6,168 nucleotides of DNA. Source: an uncultured Rhodospirillales bacterium (GTDB lineage Bacteria > Pseudomonadota > Alphaproteobacteria > Acetobacterales > Acetobacteraceae). Shown piece after piece: positions 1 through 5,494 of this stretch. Position 1 is the stretch's first letter; each line of letters starts with the position of its first letter. The notes beneath the pieces were generated by a model. That model did no database searches and was not told the DNA's origin. It worked only from the letters and a program-made list of their open reading frames with translations. The stretch is taken from positions 1 to 6,168 of the forward strand of contig CAIYPH010000073.1 in NCBI GenBank assembly GCA_903928045.1, in the 5' to 3' direction. A program made the translations under genes and the position numbers.

Positions 1-970
1 ATCCACCCGTGATCTGGGAATCCCCTGATTTCATATCGATTCCGCGCCGCGGTGGGCCGACTTCCGCAACAGGTCTAATGAACTTCCGATAAGCAACGCC
101 GCGGCCTGAGAGCGTATCGACTCGCTGGCGGATCACCGACGCGGCCCGCACGCGCTGTTCCTCGGTCCAATGATGCATGCCGAACTGCACACGCAGAAAG
201 TCGTTGCTGTCATTGATAAGGTAGGCCCATCCGTATTCCGAAATCATCGCTTTGCTCGGCGCCGACATCGCCTCGATCGCGTCCAGCGTCTGGTCGCCCT
301 GGTTGCTGTAGAGACGATGCTGCTCCGACAGGATATCGATGTTGATCGACGCCGTGGCGTTGTCCTTCGGGAGGGAAAGCGCGTTCTCGAGGCCAAGGAA
401 CGCCTTCAGCCGCTGTGCGTTCGCGGTGTCATCGTCGTCGATGCACACTTCGAGGAACCGGCGGTCGCCCTGTGAGAACAGTTCCCGGATCTGCGCGTTC
501 ACCCGCTCGTAGTTGCGCACAAGCTCGGCCTCGTCGATCTTCAGCGCGAATTTCGCCAGGAACTCTCGCATGCTCCGCAGCCAGCGCTGTGTTGAGCTGC
601 GTACCGTGAGGATGAACGACGCATCCGGGTATTCGCGATACAAATAGGGGAAGAACGACCGAACCGGATAGTCTGAAAACGCTTCATAGGGCGCGGTGGC
701 CAGAAAGCTGGCAAAACGCCGCTCGTTGCCTTCAAGGTCCAGATGGGTCGGTTGCGTGAGACCGGCCTCCTTGACGAACCAGTGCAATGAGGGGATGCCC
801 GAGGCCCGGAAAAAATTATGCAGCGAGGTTGTGCCGGTGCACGAGTCACCCAGCACGAAGATCGGCCGCCCGGGCATCCTTGGCACCTTGGGAGATGCCG
901 GCTGACCCACATCGGTCGCCGCCTCGCTGCCGCCGTGCGCGCCGTGACTATTCGTTTCTGGTGTGCTCAT
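1..970 (-). CDS. Sulfotransferase-like protein, C-terminus cut by window edge
   Basis: This frame stays open from the ATG at 970 to the left edge, giving 323 residues without a stop. After a polar N-terminal tail of about 34 residues comes a strand plus P-loop (IFVLGDSCTGTTSLHNFF, residues 37-54), which matches the PAPS 5'-phosphosulfate-binding loop of sulfotransferases (usual form G-x-x-R/K-T/S-G-T-T-S-L). A second motif at residues 119-134 (FILTVRSSTQRWLRSM) matches the 3'-phosphate site, with Arg124 and Ser133. The family moves sulfate from PAPS to a hydroxyl or amino group of a carbohydrate, lipid or small molecule. A usual basic residue of the P-loop appears replaced by Cys44 or Ser43, so activity is not certain. 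No signal peptide is visible, so it is probably cytoplasmic. The start is fixed by an in-frame TAG nine bases upstream and by the ATGA overlap with the TPR gene. The acceptor is unknown. Confidence 0.8.
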   Translation of the reverse strand, partial: MSTPETNSHGAHGGSEAATDVGQPASPKVPRMPGRPIFVLGDSCTGTTSLHNFFRASGIPSLHWFVKEAGLTQPTHLDLEGNERRFASFLATAPYEAFSDYPVRSFFPYLYREYPDASFILTVRSSTQRWLRSMREFLAKFALKIDEAELVRNYERVNAQIRELFSQGDRRFLEVCIDDDDTANAQRLKAFLGLENALSLPKDNATASINIDILSEQHRLYSNQGDQTLDAIEAMSAPSKAMISEYGWAYLINDSNDFLRVQFGMHHWTEEQRVRAASVIRQRVDTLSGRGVAYRKFIRPVAEVGPPRRGIDMKSGDSQITGG

Positions 971-1917
971 CCGCGCCTAGCTTGCTCATATGTCTCGATC
1001 GGCCCGCCCGCGGTCGCAATCGTGCCGCGTTCGGCGGTGATGGCGGCGTCCTTTGGGAAGAGGTACCCGCCCTCAACAATCATGGCTGCGGCGGACTGGA
1101 GGTCTCCCGCGAGACGAAATGCCCGCGCTGCACGACAATAGGGTTCGGACTTACCGGATTGTATGCGTGTCAGTTCCTTCCAGCGCCCGGCCGCTTCCTG
1201 CCAGTGTCCGAGCCGCTCTGGAACCTCAGCATACCACAACCAGGCATGCCATTCTTCCGGCCATAAGCTCACTGCTTCGCTCAGCAGCACATCGGCTTCC
1301 GCGAATTGCTTGACTTCAAACAGTGCCCGCGCATGCAGCAGATGCGTCCACATATGATCGGGGAATCGTCGCTTCGCGATGGCCCAACGCCGCATCGCCT
1401 CGTCATGCTGCCCCCGCAGCCCCGCGGACAGGGCGAAATCCGAATACGCGCCGGAACACAGAGGAAAGCGGCGGACAGCGGCAAGTGCGAGGTCCTCCGC
1501 CTCGTCGTAGCGCTTCAGCGCGCGTAGCGCCGTGCCGCCAAAGCGGTATCCCATCACCAGCCACGGACACCGCTGGCGCAGCTCGTCCGCCGTCTCCAGC
1601 AGGGCGGCCCAGTTCTTTTCTTCCTGCTCCACCGATGCACGGACCTGCAACGCCTCGGGCCGGCGCGGGAACTGCGCGCTCAGGGCGGCCAGATTGCTCG
1701 GCATGTAGCGCACCCGCTTGGCGTTCTCGAAGAGCTGATGGCCCTCCTCATCCAACATAAGCGAATGCTCGCCATCTGCGCCGCCGGTCATCAGCCGCCG
1801 CAGACCGGCGAGCGTGCCCAACGGGTCATGCGTCAGGCCGCTCCAGATCGACAGCGGAGGGTTGCAGTTGACGCGCTCCAAGGTTGGGCTCCCGCGGCGA
1901 GGACGTATTTCGAGCAT
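967..1917 (-). CDS. TPR-like helical repeat protein
   Basis: From the ATG at 1917 this encodes 316 residues. Residues of about 70-295 form degenerate tetratricopeptide-like helical pairs spaced about 34 residues, with typical A/Y/W/L/P positions: 'RALKRYDEAEDLALAAVRRFP' style units near 132-152, 166-186, 200-220, 234-254 and 268-288 (only short pieces quoted). Such repeats hold protein partners together and are not enzymes. No signal peptide or membrane segment is visible. The frame is open further up to an ATG at 2052, but that would overlap the MarR gene by 35 bp and add an Arg/Ala-rich tail of 45 residues that looks like read-through of noncoding DNA, so I prefer 1917, although its Shine-Dalgarno is poor. 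The stop overlaps the sulfotransferase start (ATGA), which implies translational coupling; TPR scaffolds beside glycan-modifying enzymes are common. Target unknown. Confidence 0.75.
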   Translation of the reverse strand: MLEIRPRRGSPTLERVNCNPPLSIWSGLTHDPLGTLAGLRRLMTGGADGEHSLMLDEEGHQLFENAKRVRYMPSNLAALSAQFPRRPEALQVRASVEQEEKNWAALLETADELRQRCPWLVMGYRFGGTALRALKRYDEAEDLALAAVRRFPLCSGAYSDFALSAGLRGQHDEAMRRWAIAKRRFPDHMWTHLLHARALFEVKQFAEADVLLSEAVSLWPEEWHAWLWYAEVPERLGHWQEAAGRWKELTRIQSGKSEPYCRAARAFRLAGDLQSAAAMIVEGGYLFPKDAAITAERGTIATAGGPIETYEQARRG

Positions 1918-1988
1918 AGAGTATAGGCGCGCACTGGCTGCCTGGCCATGCCGATCGTCCGTCGTTACCGGGTTATGGCGGCTGCCCC

Positions 1989-2005
1989 CTGGGCCCGCGG
2001 CCCAG
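1989..2005 (-). terminator. GC-rich hairpin after the MarR gene, possible terminator or attenuator
   Basis: A perfect 7-bp stem (CTGGGCC / GGCCCAG) with a 3-base loop begins 12 bases after the MarR stop codon and lies upstream of the TPR gene start. There is no T-run after it, so it is not a canonical intrinsic terminator. It may reduce read-through into the TPR-sulfotransferase pair or stabilise an mRNA end. A role is inferred only from position and symmetry. Confidence 0.35.
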
Positions 2006-2017
2006 CGCTGCCGCGGA

Positions 2018-2395
2018 CTATGCCGCCGCGCGCTTAGCCTTGCCGCCGCCACCCCCGTCCTTGGCAGACTCGCCCAACAACGCCTTCACTTCCGTGAAGT
2101 ATTCCCCGCCGCGCTTCGTGCGCAACACCAGTACGCTGCGACGATCCCGTGGGTCGGGGCCACGCTTGGCAAGACCGAGTTCGGTCAGTCGGTCGACTGA
2201 TCGCGTAATCGCCGGCTTAGATACTTTGAGCCGCTCGGCGAGGCCGCGCACGGTGTGCATGCCGTCCTCGATATAGGCGATCAAAAAGACCGCAAATTGG
2301 CGGGCTGACAGTTCAGGTCCATCGCGGCGGACCGTGCCGACGATGGTATCTCGCAGTATCAACGCCAGCCGATCGGGCGACAGCGCGATAGCCAT
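2018..2395 (-). CDS. MarR-family winged-helix transcriptional regulator
   Basis: The product has 125 residues, slightly shorter than the usual 140-160 of MarR proteins. The winged helix-turn-helix is clear: TVRGLAERL (48-56) as helix 2, VSKPAITRSVDRL (58-70) as the recognition helix, and a wing with the family signature DPRDRRSVLVLRT (81-93). The C-terminal dimerisation helix is short and ends in a low-complexity tail (GGGGGKAKRAAA) from about residue 114. MarR proteins bind palindromic DNA as dimers and are often autorepressors released by a small ligand or oxidation; no cysteine is present, so thiol sensing of the OhrR type is unlikely. The start is supported by a strong AGGAGG-like site (complement of 2403-2407) seven bases from the ATG. 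It diverges from the FkbM-like gene and precedes the TPR gene by 100 bp, so it may control either side. Confidence 0.9.
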   Translation of the reverse strand: MAIALSPDRLALILRDTIVGTVRRDGPELSARQFAVFLIAYIEDGMHTVRGLAERLKVSKPAITRSVDRLTELGLAKRGPDPRDRRSVLVLRTKRGGEYFTEVKALLGESAKDGGGGGKAKRAAA

Positions 2396-2416
2396 ATCTC
2401 TTCCTCCTTCTGCCCG

Positions 2417-2426
2417 ATGACGTCAT
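2417..2426. promoter_or_regulatory. 10-bp palindrome ATGACGTCAT, candidate operator
   Basis: A perfect 10-bp palindrome lies 22 bp upstream of the MarR start codon, just beyond its Shine-Dalgarno. MarR proteins often bind short palindromes in their own divergent spacer, so autoregulation is plausible. A 10-bp palindrome can also arise by chance, and no second copy was seen in the spacer. Confidence 0.3.
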
Positions 2427-2456
2427 GGAACCGGCGACGCCATCATTCGGCGCGAT

Positions 2457-2464
2457 GTTGCAAC
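2457..2464. promoter_or_regulatory. 8-bp palindrome GTTGCAAC, second candidate operator
   Basis: This perfect palindrome lies in the middle of the divergent spacer, 24 bp upstream of the TATAAT element. TTGC/GCAA half-sites are found in some MarR-type operators, and the position would let a dimer act on transcription in both directions. Evidence is symmetry and location only. Confidence 0.25.
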
Positions 2465-2487
2465 CGGTCTGTCACGGAGTCGATACG

Positions 2488-2493
2488 TATAAT
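2488..2493 (+). promoter_or_regulatory. Consensus -10 element TATAAT for the FkbM-like gene
   Basis: A perfect TATAAT is present in otherwise GC-rich DNA, 118 bases before the FkbM-like start, and overlaps an 8-bp palindrome ATACGTAT (2483-2490). No good -35 hexamer is found at 16-18 bp; the nearest TTG-type hexamer, TTGCAA at 2458-2463, is 24 bp away. The promoter could depend on an activator or be an incidental match. It would give a leader of roughly 110 nt. Confidence 0.45.
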
Positions 2494-2600
2494 CGCGTAG
2501 TCACCCGTATTGCCGCAACCAATCCGTCGGACAGGCGATGCCACCCGGTATCGTGCAAAGCCTCTCGCTTTGGGGCGGCAAATCGAGGTAACTGAAACCT

Positions 2601-2614
2601 GGAGACTGCAAATG
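2601..2614 (+). promoter_or_regulatory. Ribosome binding site that sets the FkbM-like start
   Basis: GGAG at 2601-2604 lies seven bases before the ATG at 2612. The longer in-frame ATG at 2510 has no such site and would add 34 residues without domain character, so 2612 is chosen. Confidence 0.7.
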
Positions 2615-3910
2615 CCATCGAGCGAACCCGGATCATCGAGCCCATCCCCGCCCGGCGGCGCGGAGCCGCTGAGCGCCCTGCAGCTTGAGCTGATACGCAA
2701 GGCGGAGCTCGAGGCCGCGATGATCGCCGCGCCGCTCGAGCCGCGTCTACGCGCCACCTATTTCGATGAGTTGATGCGTTTCGCCTCCGTCCGCTCGGGT
2801 CTGTCGCATGCTTTGTTGCCGGAGCTCGGCTTTCCACTTGCGTTTCGCTGCGGTACTGCGGATGTCGTCGCCCTGTCGCGCGCGTTCCGGGACCGCGCGT
2901 ATCATTTCCCAATGCGGGCGACTCCGGCGCGAATCCTCATTCTCGGTGCCTATGTCGGCTACAGCGCCGTGTTCCTGGCGCATCGGTTTCCCGCCGCGCG
3001 GATCCTGTGCGTGGAGCCGGCGGCCGCGTCGTTCCGTCTCCTGACGATAAACACCCTGCCGTTTCGCCAGATCGAGACATTGCAATGCGCGGTCTGGCAC
3101 AGTCCGACGCGGATTGGCGTGGAGAGCCGAACGCTTGGCGACTGGGGGCAACGCCTGCACGATCAGATCCCAGATGAGGATCGCACGATCCAGGCGCAAA
3201 CCGTGCCCGAGATCCTGCGGATCGCCGGCTGGGACCAGGTCGATCTGCTAGTCTGCGATATCGTCGGCGGGGAGGGGGCCGTGGTGGCCGATCCGCAACA
3301 GCGCTGGCTGCGCACGATCGATACCTTTGCCGCCTTTGTACCCGACGCGAACCTGGCGGACTTCAGCACCGCGATGCAGTCCTGCCTCGATCCGGCGCTG
3401 CATGACTATGCGCGCCATGGTGAGTGTCATGTCTTCGAGCGGCGCGTGCCGTTCCGCTCGCTCTCACGTCCGCTGGCGCGTGCAATGCCGCTGATCAGTG
3501 CCGAACCCGGCCATTTCCCGATCGCGCTGCAAGACACCCCGGCCACCGGCTGGGGGTTTTTCGTATTCGACGGCGAGAGCTGCCAGATCCATCCCAACGG
3601 CCCGGGCGAGCGCCCAGCGCGCGCGATCTTCCTCCGCACGCTTGACGGTCATTCCCGCTTTACCACAACGCTCGCACACGCAGGGCGCCCGTCGGCGCCG
3701 ATCGTGTTCTCCGTGATGATCGCGCGCGAGGACGGCACCGAGGTTGCCCGGCGCAGTTGGACAATGGGGCCCGGCGAGCGCGAGGAGGTTGACCTGTCGG
3801 TCTCACCGCTGCAGGGCCGGCACCACTTCGTTCTACAAACCGAAATGGCCGACGGCGCGCCCCACAATTACAATGCCTGGGCGCAGTTCATCGCGCCGAG
3901 GATCGCCTGA
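2612..3910 (+). CDS. FkbM-like SAM methyltransferase with extra C-terminal beta-sandwich-like domain
   Basis: The product has 432 residues. Residues of about 75-275 resemble the FkbM methyltransferase fold: ARILILGAYVGYSAVFLA (106-123) corresponds to SAM motif I, CVEP (133-136) to the acidic end of strand 2, and VDLLVCDIVGGE (210-221) to the family's 'VDLLKIDIEGAE' motif. FkbM enzymes O-methylate sugars or other hydroxyls. Key positions differ: the Asp before GA in motif I is Ile110, the usual Asn is Tyr114, and the Glu of DIEG is Val218. Binding or catalysis may therefore be altered or lost. Residues of about 298-431 form a second region rich in alternating hydrophobic strands with a pattern like PG...VDLSV..L.G.H.FVLQTE, ending NAWAQFIAPRIA, which suggests a carbohydrate-binding-like beta-sandwich (inference). 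The N-terminal 20 residues are Ser/Pro-rich. It ends 24 bp from the convergent S24 regulator. Confidence 0.8.
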   Translation: MPSSEPGSSSPSPPGGAEPLSALQLELIRKAELEAAMIAAPLEPRLRATYFDELMRFASVRSGLSHALLPELGFPLAFRCGTADVVALSRAFRDRAYHFPMRATPARILILGAYVGYSAVFLAHRFPAARILCVEPAAASFRLLTINTLPFRQIETLQCAVWHSPTRIGVESRTLGDWGQRLHDQIPDEDRTIQAQTVPEILRIAGWDQVDLLVCDIVGGEGAVVADPQQRWLRTIDTFAAFVPDANLADFSTAMQSCLDPALHDYARHGECHVFERRVPFRSLSRPLARAMPLISAEPGHFPIALQDTPATGWGFFVFDGESCQIHPNGPGERPARAIFLRTLDGHSRFTTTLAHAGRPSAPIVFSVMIAREDGTEVARRSWTMGPGEREEVDLSVSPLQGRHHFVLQTEMADGAPHNYNAWAQFIAPRIA

Positions 3911-3916
3911 AGAGCG

Positions 3917-3934
3917 CGCCGCCCGCCGGGCGCG
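3917..3934. terminator. Bulged GC hairpin between convergent genes
   Basis: In the 24-bp gap between the two convergent stops, GCCC(3921-3924) pairs with GGGC(3928-3931) over a 3-base loop. The stem extends by three more pairs around one bulged C. The position suits a bidirectional terminator, but there is no T-run on either side. Confidence 0.3.
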
Positions 3935-4585
3935 TTACTGGCTCGCCCAGATGATCCGGTGGATCCAGACGACATCCTTGAGATCAAAGCTGTAATCCGG
4001 ATGGGCCGGGTTTAGGCTCTTCAGATCAACGCGGCGCGCCGACTGCCGGGCGAGCTGCTTGGCCATCACTTCGCCCGACGTGGTGCGAACCACCACGCGA
4101 TCCCCGCGGCGCACCGGCGCGTTGGGTGAGGCGATCACGAGGTCACCGTCACGGAACACCGGTTCCATCGAATCGCCGCTGATCTCCAGGGCATAGGCGT
4201 TGGGGTCCGTCACCTCGGGCAGGGAGACCTCGTCCCAGCTCCCGCCGACGGGGAAGCCGGCATCGTCGAAATAGCCGTCGCCACCTGCCTGGGCGAAGCC
4301 GATCAGCGGAATACGCCGCGCGGCCGAGGCAGAGGCGCGTCCGCTCGGCAAGGCGCGCGCGCCATAGACGAGGGCGGCGAAGTCGTCGAGCGTGGCGCCG
4401 GTGGCATCGAACACCTTCGACAAGCTCTCGGTGCTCGGCCAGCGGGCCCGTCCGTCCTTCATGATCCGTTTCGAAGGATTGAACGTCGTCGAGTCCAATC
4501 CTGAGCGCTTTGCGAGGCCGGAAGCGGAGAGTCCGCGTTCGGCCGCCAATGTGTCTAACGCACGCCAGATATCTTCGTGTTTCAT
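3935..4585 (-). CDS. XRE/S24 LexA-like regulator, probable autocleaving repressor
   Basis: The product has 216 residues. An N-terminal helix-turn-helix (about 17-45: LSASGLAKRSGLDSTTFNPS) is followed by a linker and a LexA/UmuD-type S24 peptidase domain (about 92-215). The catalytic Ser139 lies in ISGDSMEP and the Lys176 in GEVMAKQL. Ala100-Gly101 (FAQAGGDG) lies where the Ala-Gly scissile bond sits in LexA and lambda CI, so self-cleavage on RecA filaments is possible. The family includes phage repressors and chromosomal SOS-type or stress regulators; this Rhodospirillales-like version (GFPVGGSWDEVSLPE, SLNPAHPD, ending WASQ) looks like one I recognise as widespread on chromosomes. It faces the 126-aa gene across a control region with repeated TAGGAAA motifs, which suggests autorepression. 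Its Shine-Dalgarno is weak. Confidence 0.9.
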   Translation of the reverse strand: MKHEDIWRALDTLAAERGLSASGLAKRSGLDSTTFNPSKRIMKDGRARWPSTESLSKVFDATGATLDDFAALVYGARALPSGRASASAARRIPLIGFAQAGGDGYFDDAGFPVGGSWDEVSLPEVTDPNAYALEISGDSMEPVFRDGDLVIASPNAPVRRGDRVVVRTTSGEVMAKQLARQSARRVDLKSLNPAHPDYSFDLKDVVWIHRIIWASQ

Positions 4586-4657
4586 ACCAGGAATCCCGGC
4601 TTGAGGGTTTTCAGCAGTTTACGCCCCGAGCTTCACGACTCGGTTTGTGAATCTCAC

Positions 4658-4690
4658 GTTATAGGAAAGCCAACCAAAATAACTAGGAAA
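4658..4690 (-). promoter_or_regulatory. Candidate promoter and paired operators of the S24 regulator gene
   Basis: On the minus strand, TATAAC (complement of 4658-4663) could be the -10 element of the S24 gene, about 73 bp before its ATG. The plus-strand heptamer TAGGAAA occurs at 4662-4668, touching this -10, and again at 4684-4690 over the expected -35, a spacing of 22 bp or about two helical turns. No good -35 sequence is seen. This arrangement fits autorepression by the encoded HTH protein, as is usual for S24 repressors, but binding is inferred. Confidence 0.4.
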
Positions 4691-4745
4691 AAAGAGGAAA
4701 AATAAGGTTGCGGCGGAAAAAATTTTGTCGATTATGTTCCTAGTT
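4681..4745. repeat. 9-bp inverted repeat AACTAGGAA / TTCCTAGTT in AT-rich control region
   Basis: AACTAGGAA at 4681-4689 is exactly complementary to TTCCTAGTT at 4737-4745, with 47 bp between the arms. The left arm contains one copy of TAGGAAA. The spacer between them is A/T-rich (A-runs at 4688-4693 and 4717-4722), so this block stands out from its GC-rich surroundings. The distance is too great for an ordinary hairpin operator; two separate repressor sites bridged by looping are more likely. A related GAGGAAA lies at 4694-4700. Confidence 0.5.
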
Positions 4746-4763
4746 TGTTCTCTAAGGCAAAAA

Positions 4764-4779
4764 GGAGCTGCCCCAAGTG
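4764..4779 (+). promoter_or_regulatory. Ribosome binding site supporting a GTG start
   Basis: GGAG at 4764-4767 (within AAAGGAG) is nine bases before the GTG at 4777, and no upstream in-frame ATG fits better. This decides the GTG start of the 126-aa protein. A possible -10 for this gene, TATGTT at 4733-4738, overlaps the right arm of the inverted repeat, but its -35 (TTGCGG at 4708-4713, 19-bp spacing) is poor. Confidence 0.6.
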
Positions 4780-5157
4780 TCCGTCGCTACCGCCACACCG
4801 CTCAAAAGCCAACCGTCCTCGCCTCGCCTGTCCCGCATCTTGTTCGAGCCGTTCAGGGATGCCGAGCAGGCCTGGTTCTGGACCTGCAATGCCCTGCGCG
4901 CCCGCCGCGATGGCGCCCGCTCCGAGGGCACCGGCGTCCGCCGTCCCTGCGATCCCGACGACGTGCTGCGCGCCCTCGACCGTCTCTACCGCAACCGCCG
5001 TATCGATCTCGAGCATGCCCGCGTGCTGCGCATCTGGGGGGAGCGCCAGTCGCCCCCTGACCTCTTCCGCACCCGCGAATACACCGCCGCCGTGCTGTGG
5101 CGCGAAGCCCTGGAGCGGTTGGAATGGCCGCTGCGAGAGAAAGGAATTGTCGAATGA
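4777..5157 (+). CDS. Uncharacterised small protein divergent from the S24 regulator
   Basis: The product has 126 residues and no signal peptide or membrane segment. After a Ser/Pro-rich lead of about 16 residues it is predicted to be mostly helical and strongly charged: LSRILFEPFRDAEQAWFWTC (18-37), then an ARRDGAR segment (42-48), a PCDPDDVLRALDRLYR helix (57-72), RRIDLEHARVLRIWGERQ (74-91) and a Trp-rich end, ALERLEWPLREKGIVE. The many Arg and Trp residues suggest nucleic-acid or protein contact, but I assign no function. From memory, a protein with the same 'LFEPFRDAEQAWFW' and 'RIWGERQ' core recurs beside S24 regulators in alphaproteobacteria; this would need a search. It is preceded by a good Shine-Dalgarno and shares the control region with the regulator, so it is its most likely target. 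A role as an early phage-type or stress-response protein is speculation. Confidence 0.75.
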   Translation: MSVATATPLKSQPSSPRLSRILFEPFRDAEQAWFWTCNALRARRDGARSEGTGVRRPCDPDDVLRALDRLYRNRRIDLEHARVLRIWGERQSPPDLFRTREYTAAVLWREALERLEWPLREKGIVE

Positions 5158-5219
5158 CTCAGCGCTGACGCTCACCCCCGCCCGACCCACCCCCCCATTT
5201 ATCTTCCCAGGAGACCTCG

Positions 5220-5453
5220 ATGCCCTTCGCCATTCGCAACCTCTCTGTCCTCTCCTACGCTCAGGGCTTCACCCTGTGGCACTACAAGGCCGGCGCCGCC
5301 CGTCTTGACGATGTCGCCGTCGACGGCTTCTTCGACCATGCCGCCGACATGATCTCGGCCGGCGACATGATGATGATCTCCGCCACCGATGGCGGGCGCG
5401 TCCTCGTGGTCGCCGCCAGCGGTGACCAGGTCCGCACCGCCGCGCTTTGCTGA
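5220..5453 (+). CDS. Small 77-aa protein, possibly phage-structure related
   Basis: AGGAG at 5209-5213 lies six bases from the ATG, and codon use matches the neighbours. The product starts MPFAIRNLSVLSYAQGFTLWHYKA, shown here only for its first 20 or so residues' character: a hydrophobic/aromatic N-terminal strand region, then GFFDHAADMISAGDMMMIS (36-54) and DGGRVLVVAASGDQV (57-71). The order 'G-F/Y-F...A-D-M...G-D-M-I' followed by a beta strand resembles small proteins seen beside phage structural genes, but this is a resemblance from memory and not a domain assignment. It has no signal peptide. It lies 62 bp after the 126-aa gene and 41 bp before the Hint gene, in the same direction, and is probably co-transcribed with both. 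Confidence 0.7.
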   Translation: MPFAIRNLSVLSYAQGFTLWHYKAGAARLDDVAVDGFFDHAADMISAGDMMMISATDGGRVLVVAASGDQVRTAALC

Positions 5454-5494
5454 CACGCCGCGATCGCGCATCATAACCGTCGAAGAGGAACCCG

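Noticed and set aside
541..912. Long minus-strand frame of about 123 residues
   Set aside because: It is an out-of-frame shadow of the sulfotransferase gene, which has the recognisable P-loop and PAPS motifs in another frame.
1918..2052. In-frame extension of the TPR gene to an ATG at 2052
   Set aside because: It overlaps the MarR gene by 35 bp, and the extra 45 residues are Arg/Ala-rich, low in character and unlike the repeat region. The 1917 ATG is preferred, with doubt noted in the findings.
2510..2611. Upstream ATG at 2510 as start of the FkbM-like protein
   Set aside because: It has no Shine-Dalgarno, while GGAG stands seven bases from the ATG at 2612. The extra 34 residues look like translated leader.
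2541..2611. Possible riboswitch or hairpin leader upstream of the FkbM-like gene
   Set aside because: Only weak 5-bp stems are visible (for example around AAAGC/GCTTT near 2557-2571), and the sequence does not match the SAM-II consensus I know.
2472..2912. Minus-strand open frame opposite the FkbM-like gene
   Set aside because: It is Arg/Ser/Pro-rich with no motif and lies antisense to a well-supported gene; a GC-rich shadow.
5159..5168. 10-bp palindrome TCAGCGCTGA just after the 126-aa gene stop
   Set aside because: It has no loop and cannot form a normal terminator. A GC-rich 10-mer palindrome is not rare here, and no second copy or promoter supports a site.
5459..5468. 10-bp palindrome CGCGATCGCG between the 77-aa and Hint genes
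   Set aside because: It lies 7-16 bases before the Shine-Dalgarno of the Hint gene, is common in GC-rich alphaproteobacterial DNA and has no partner sequence.
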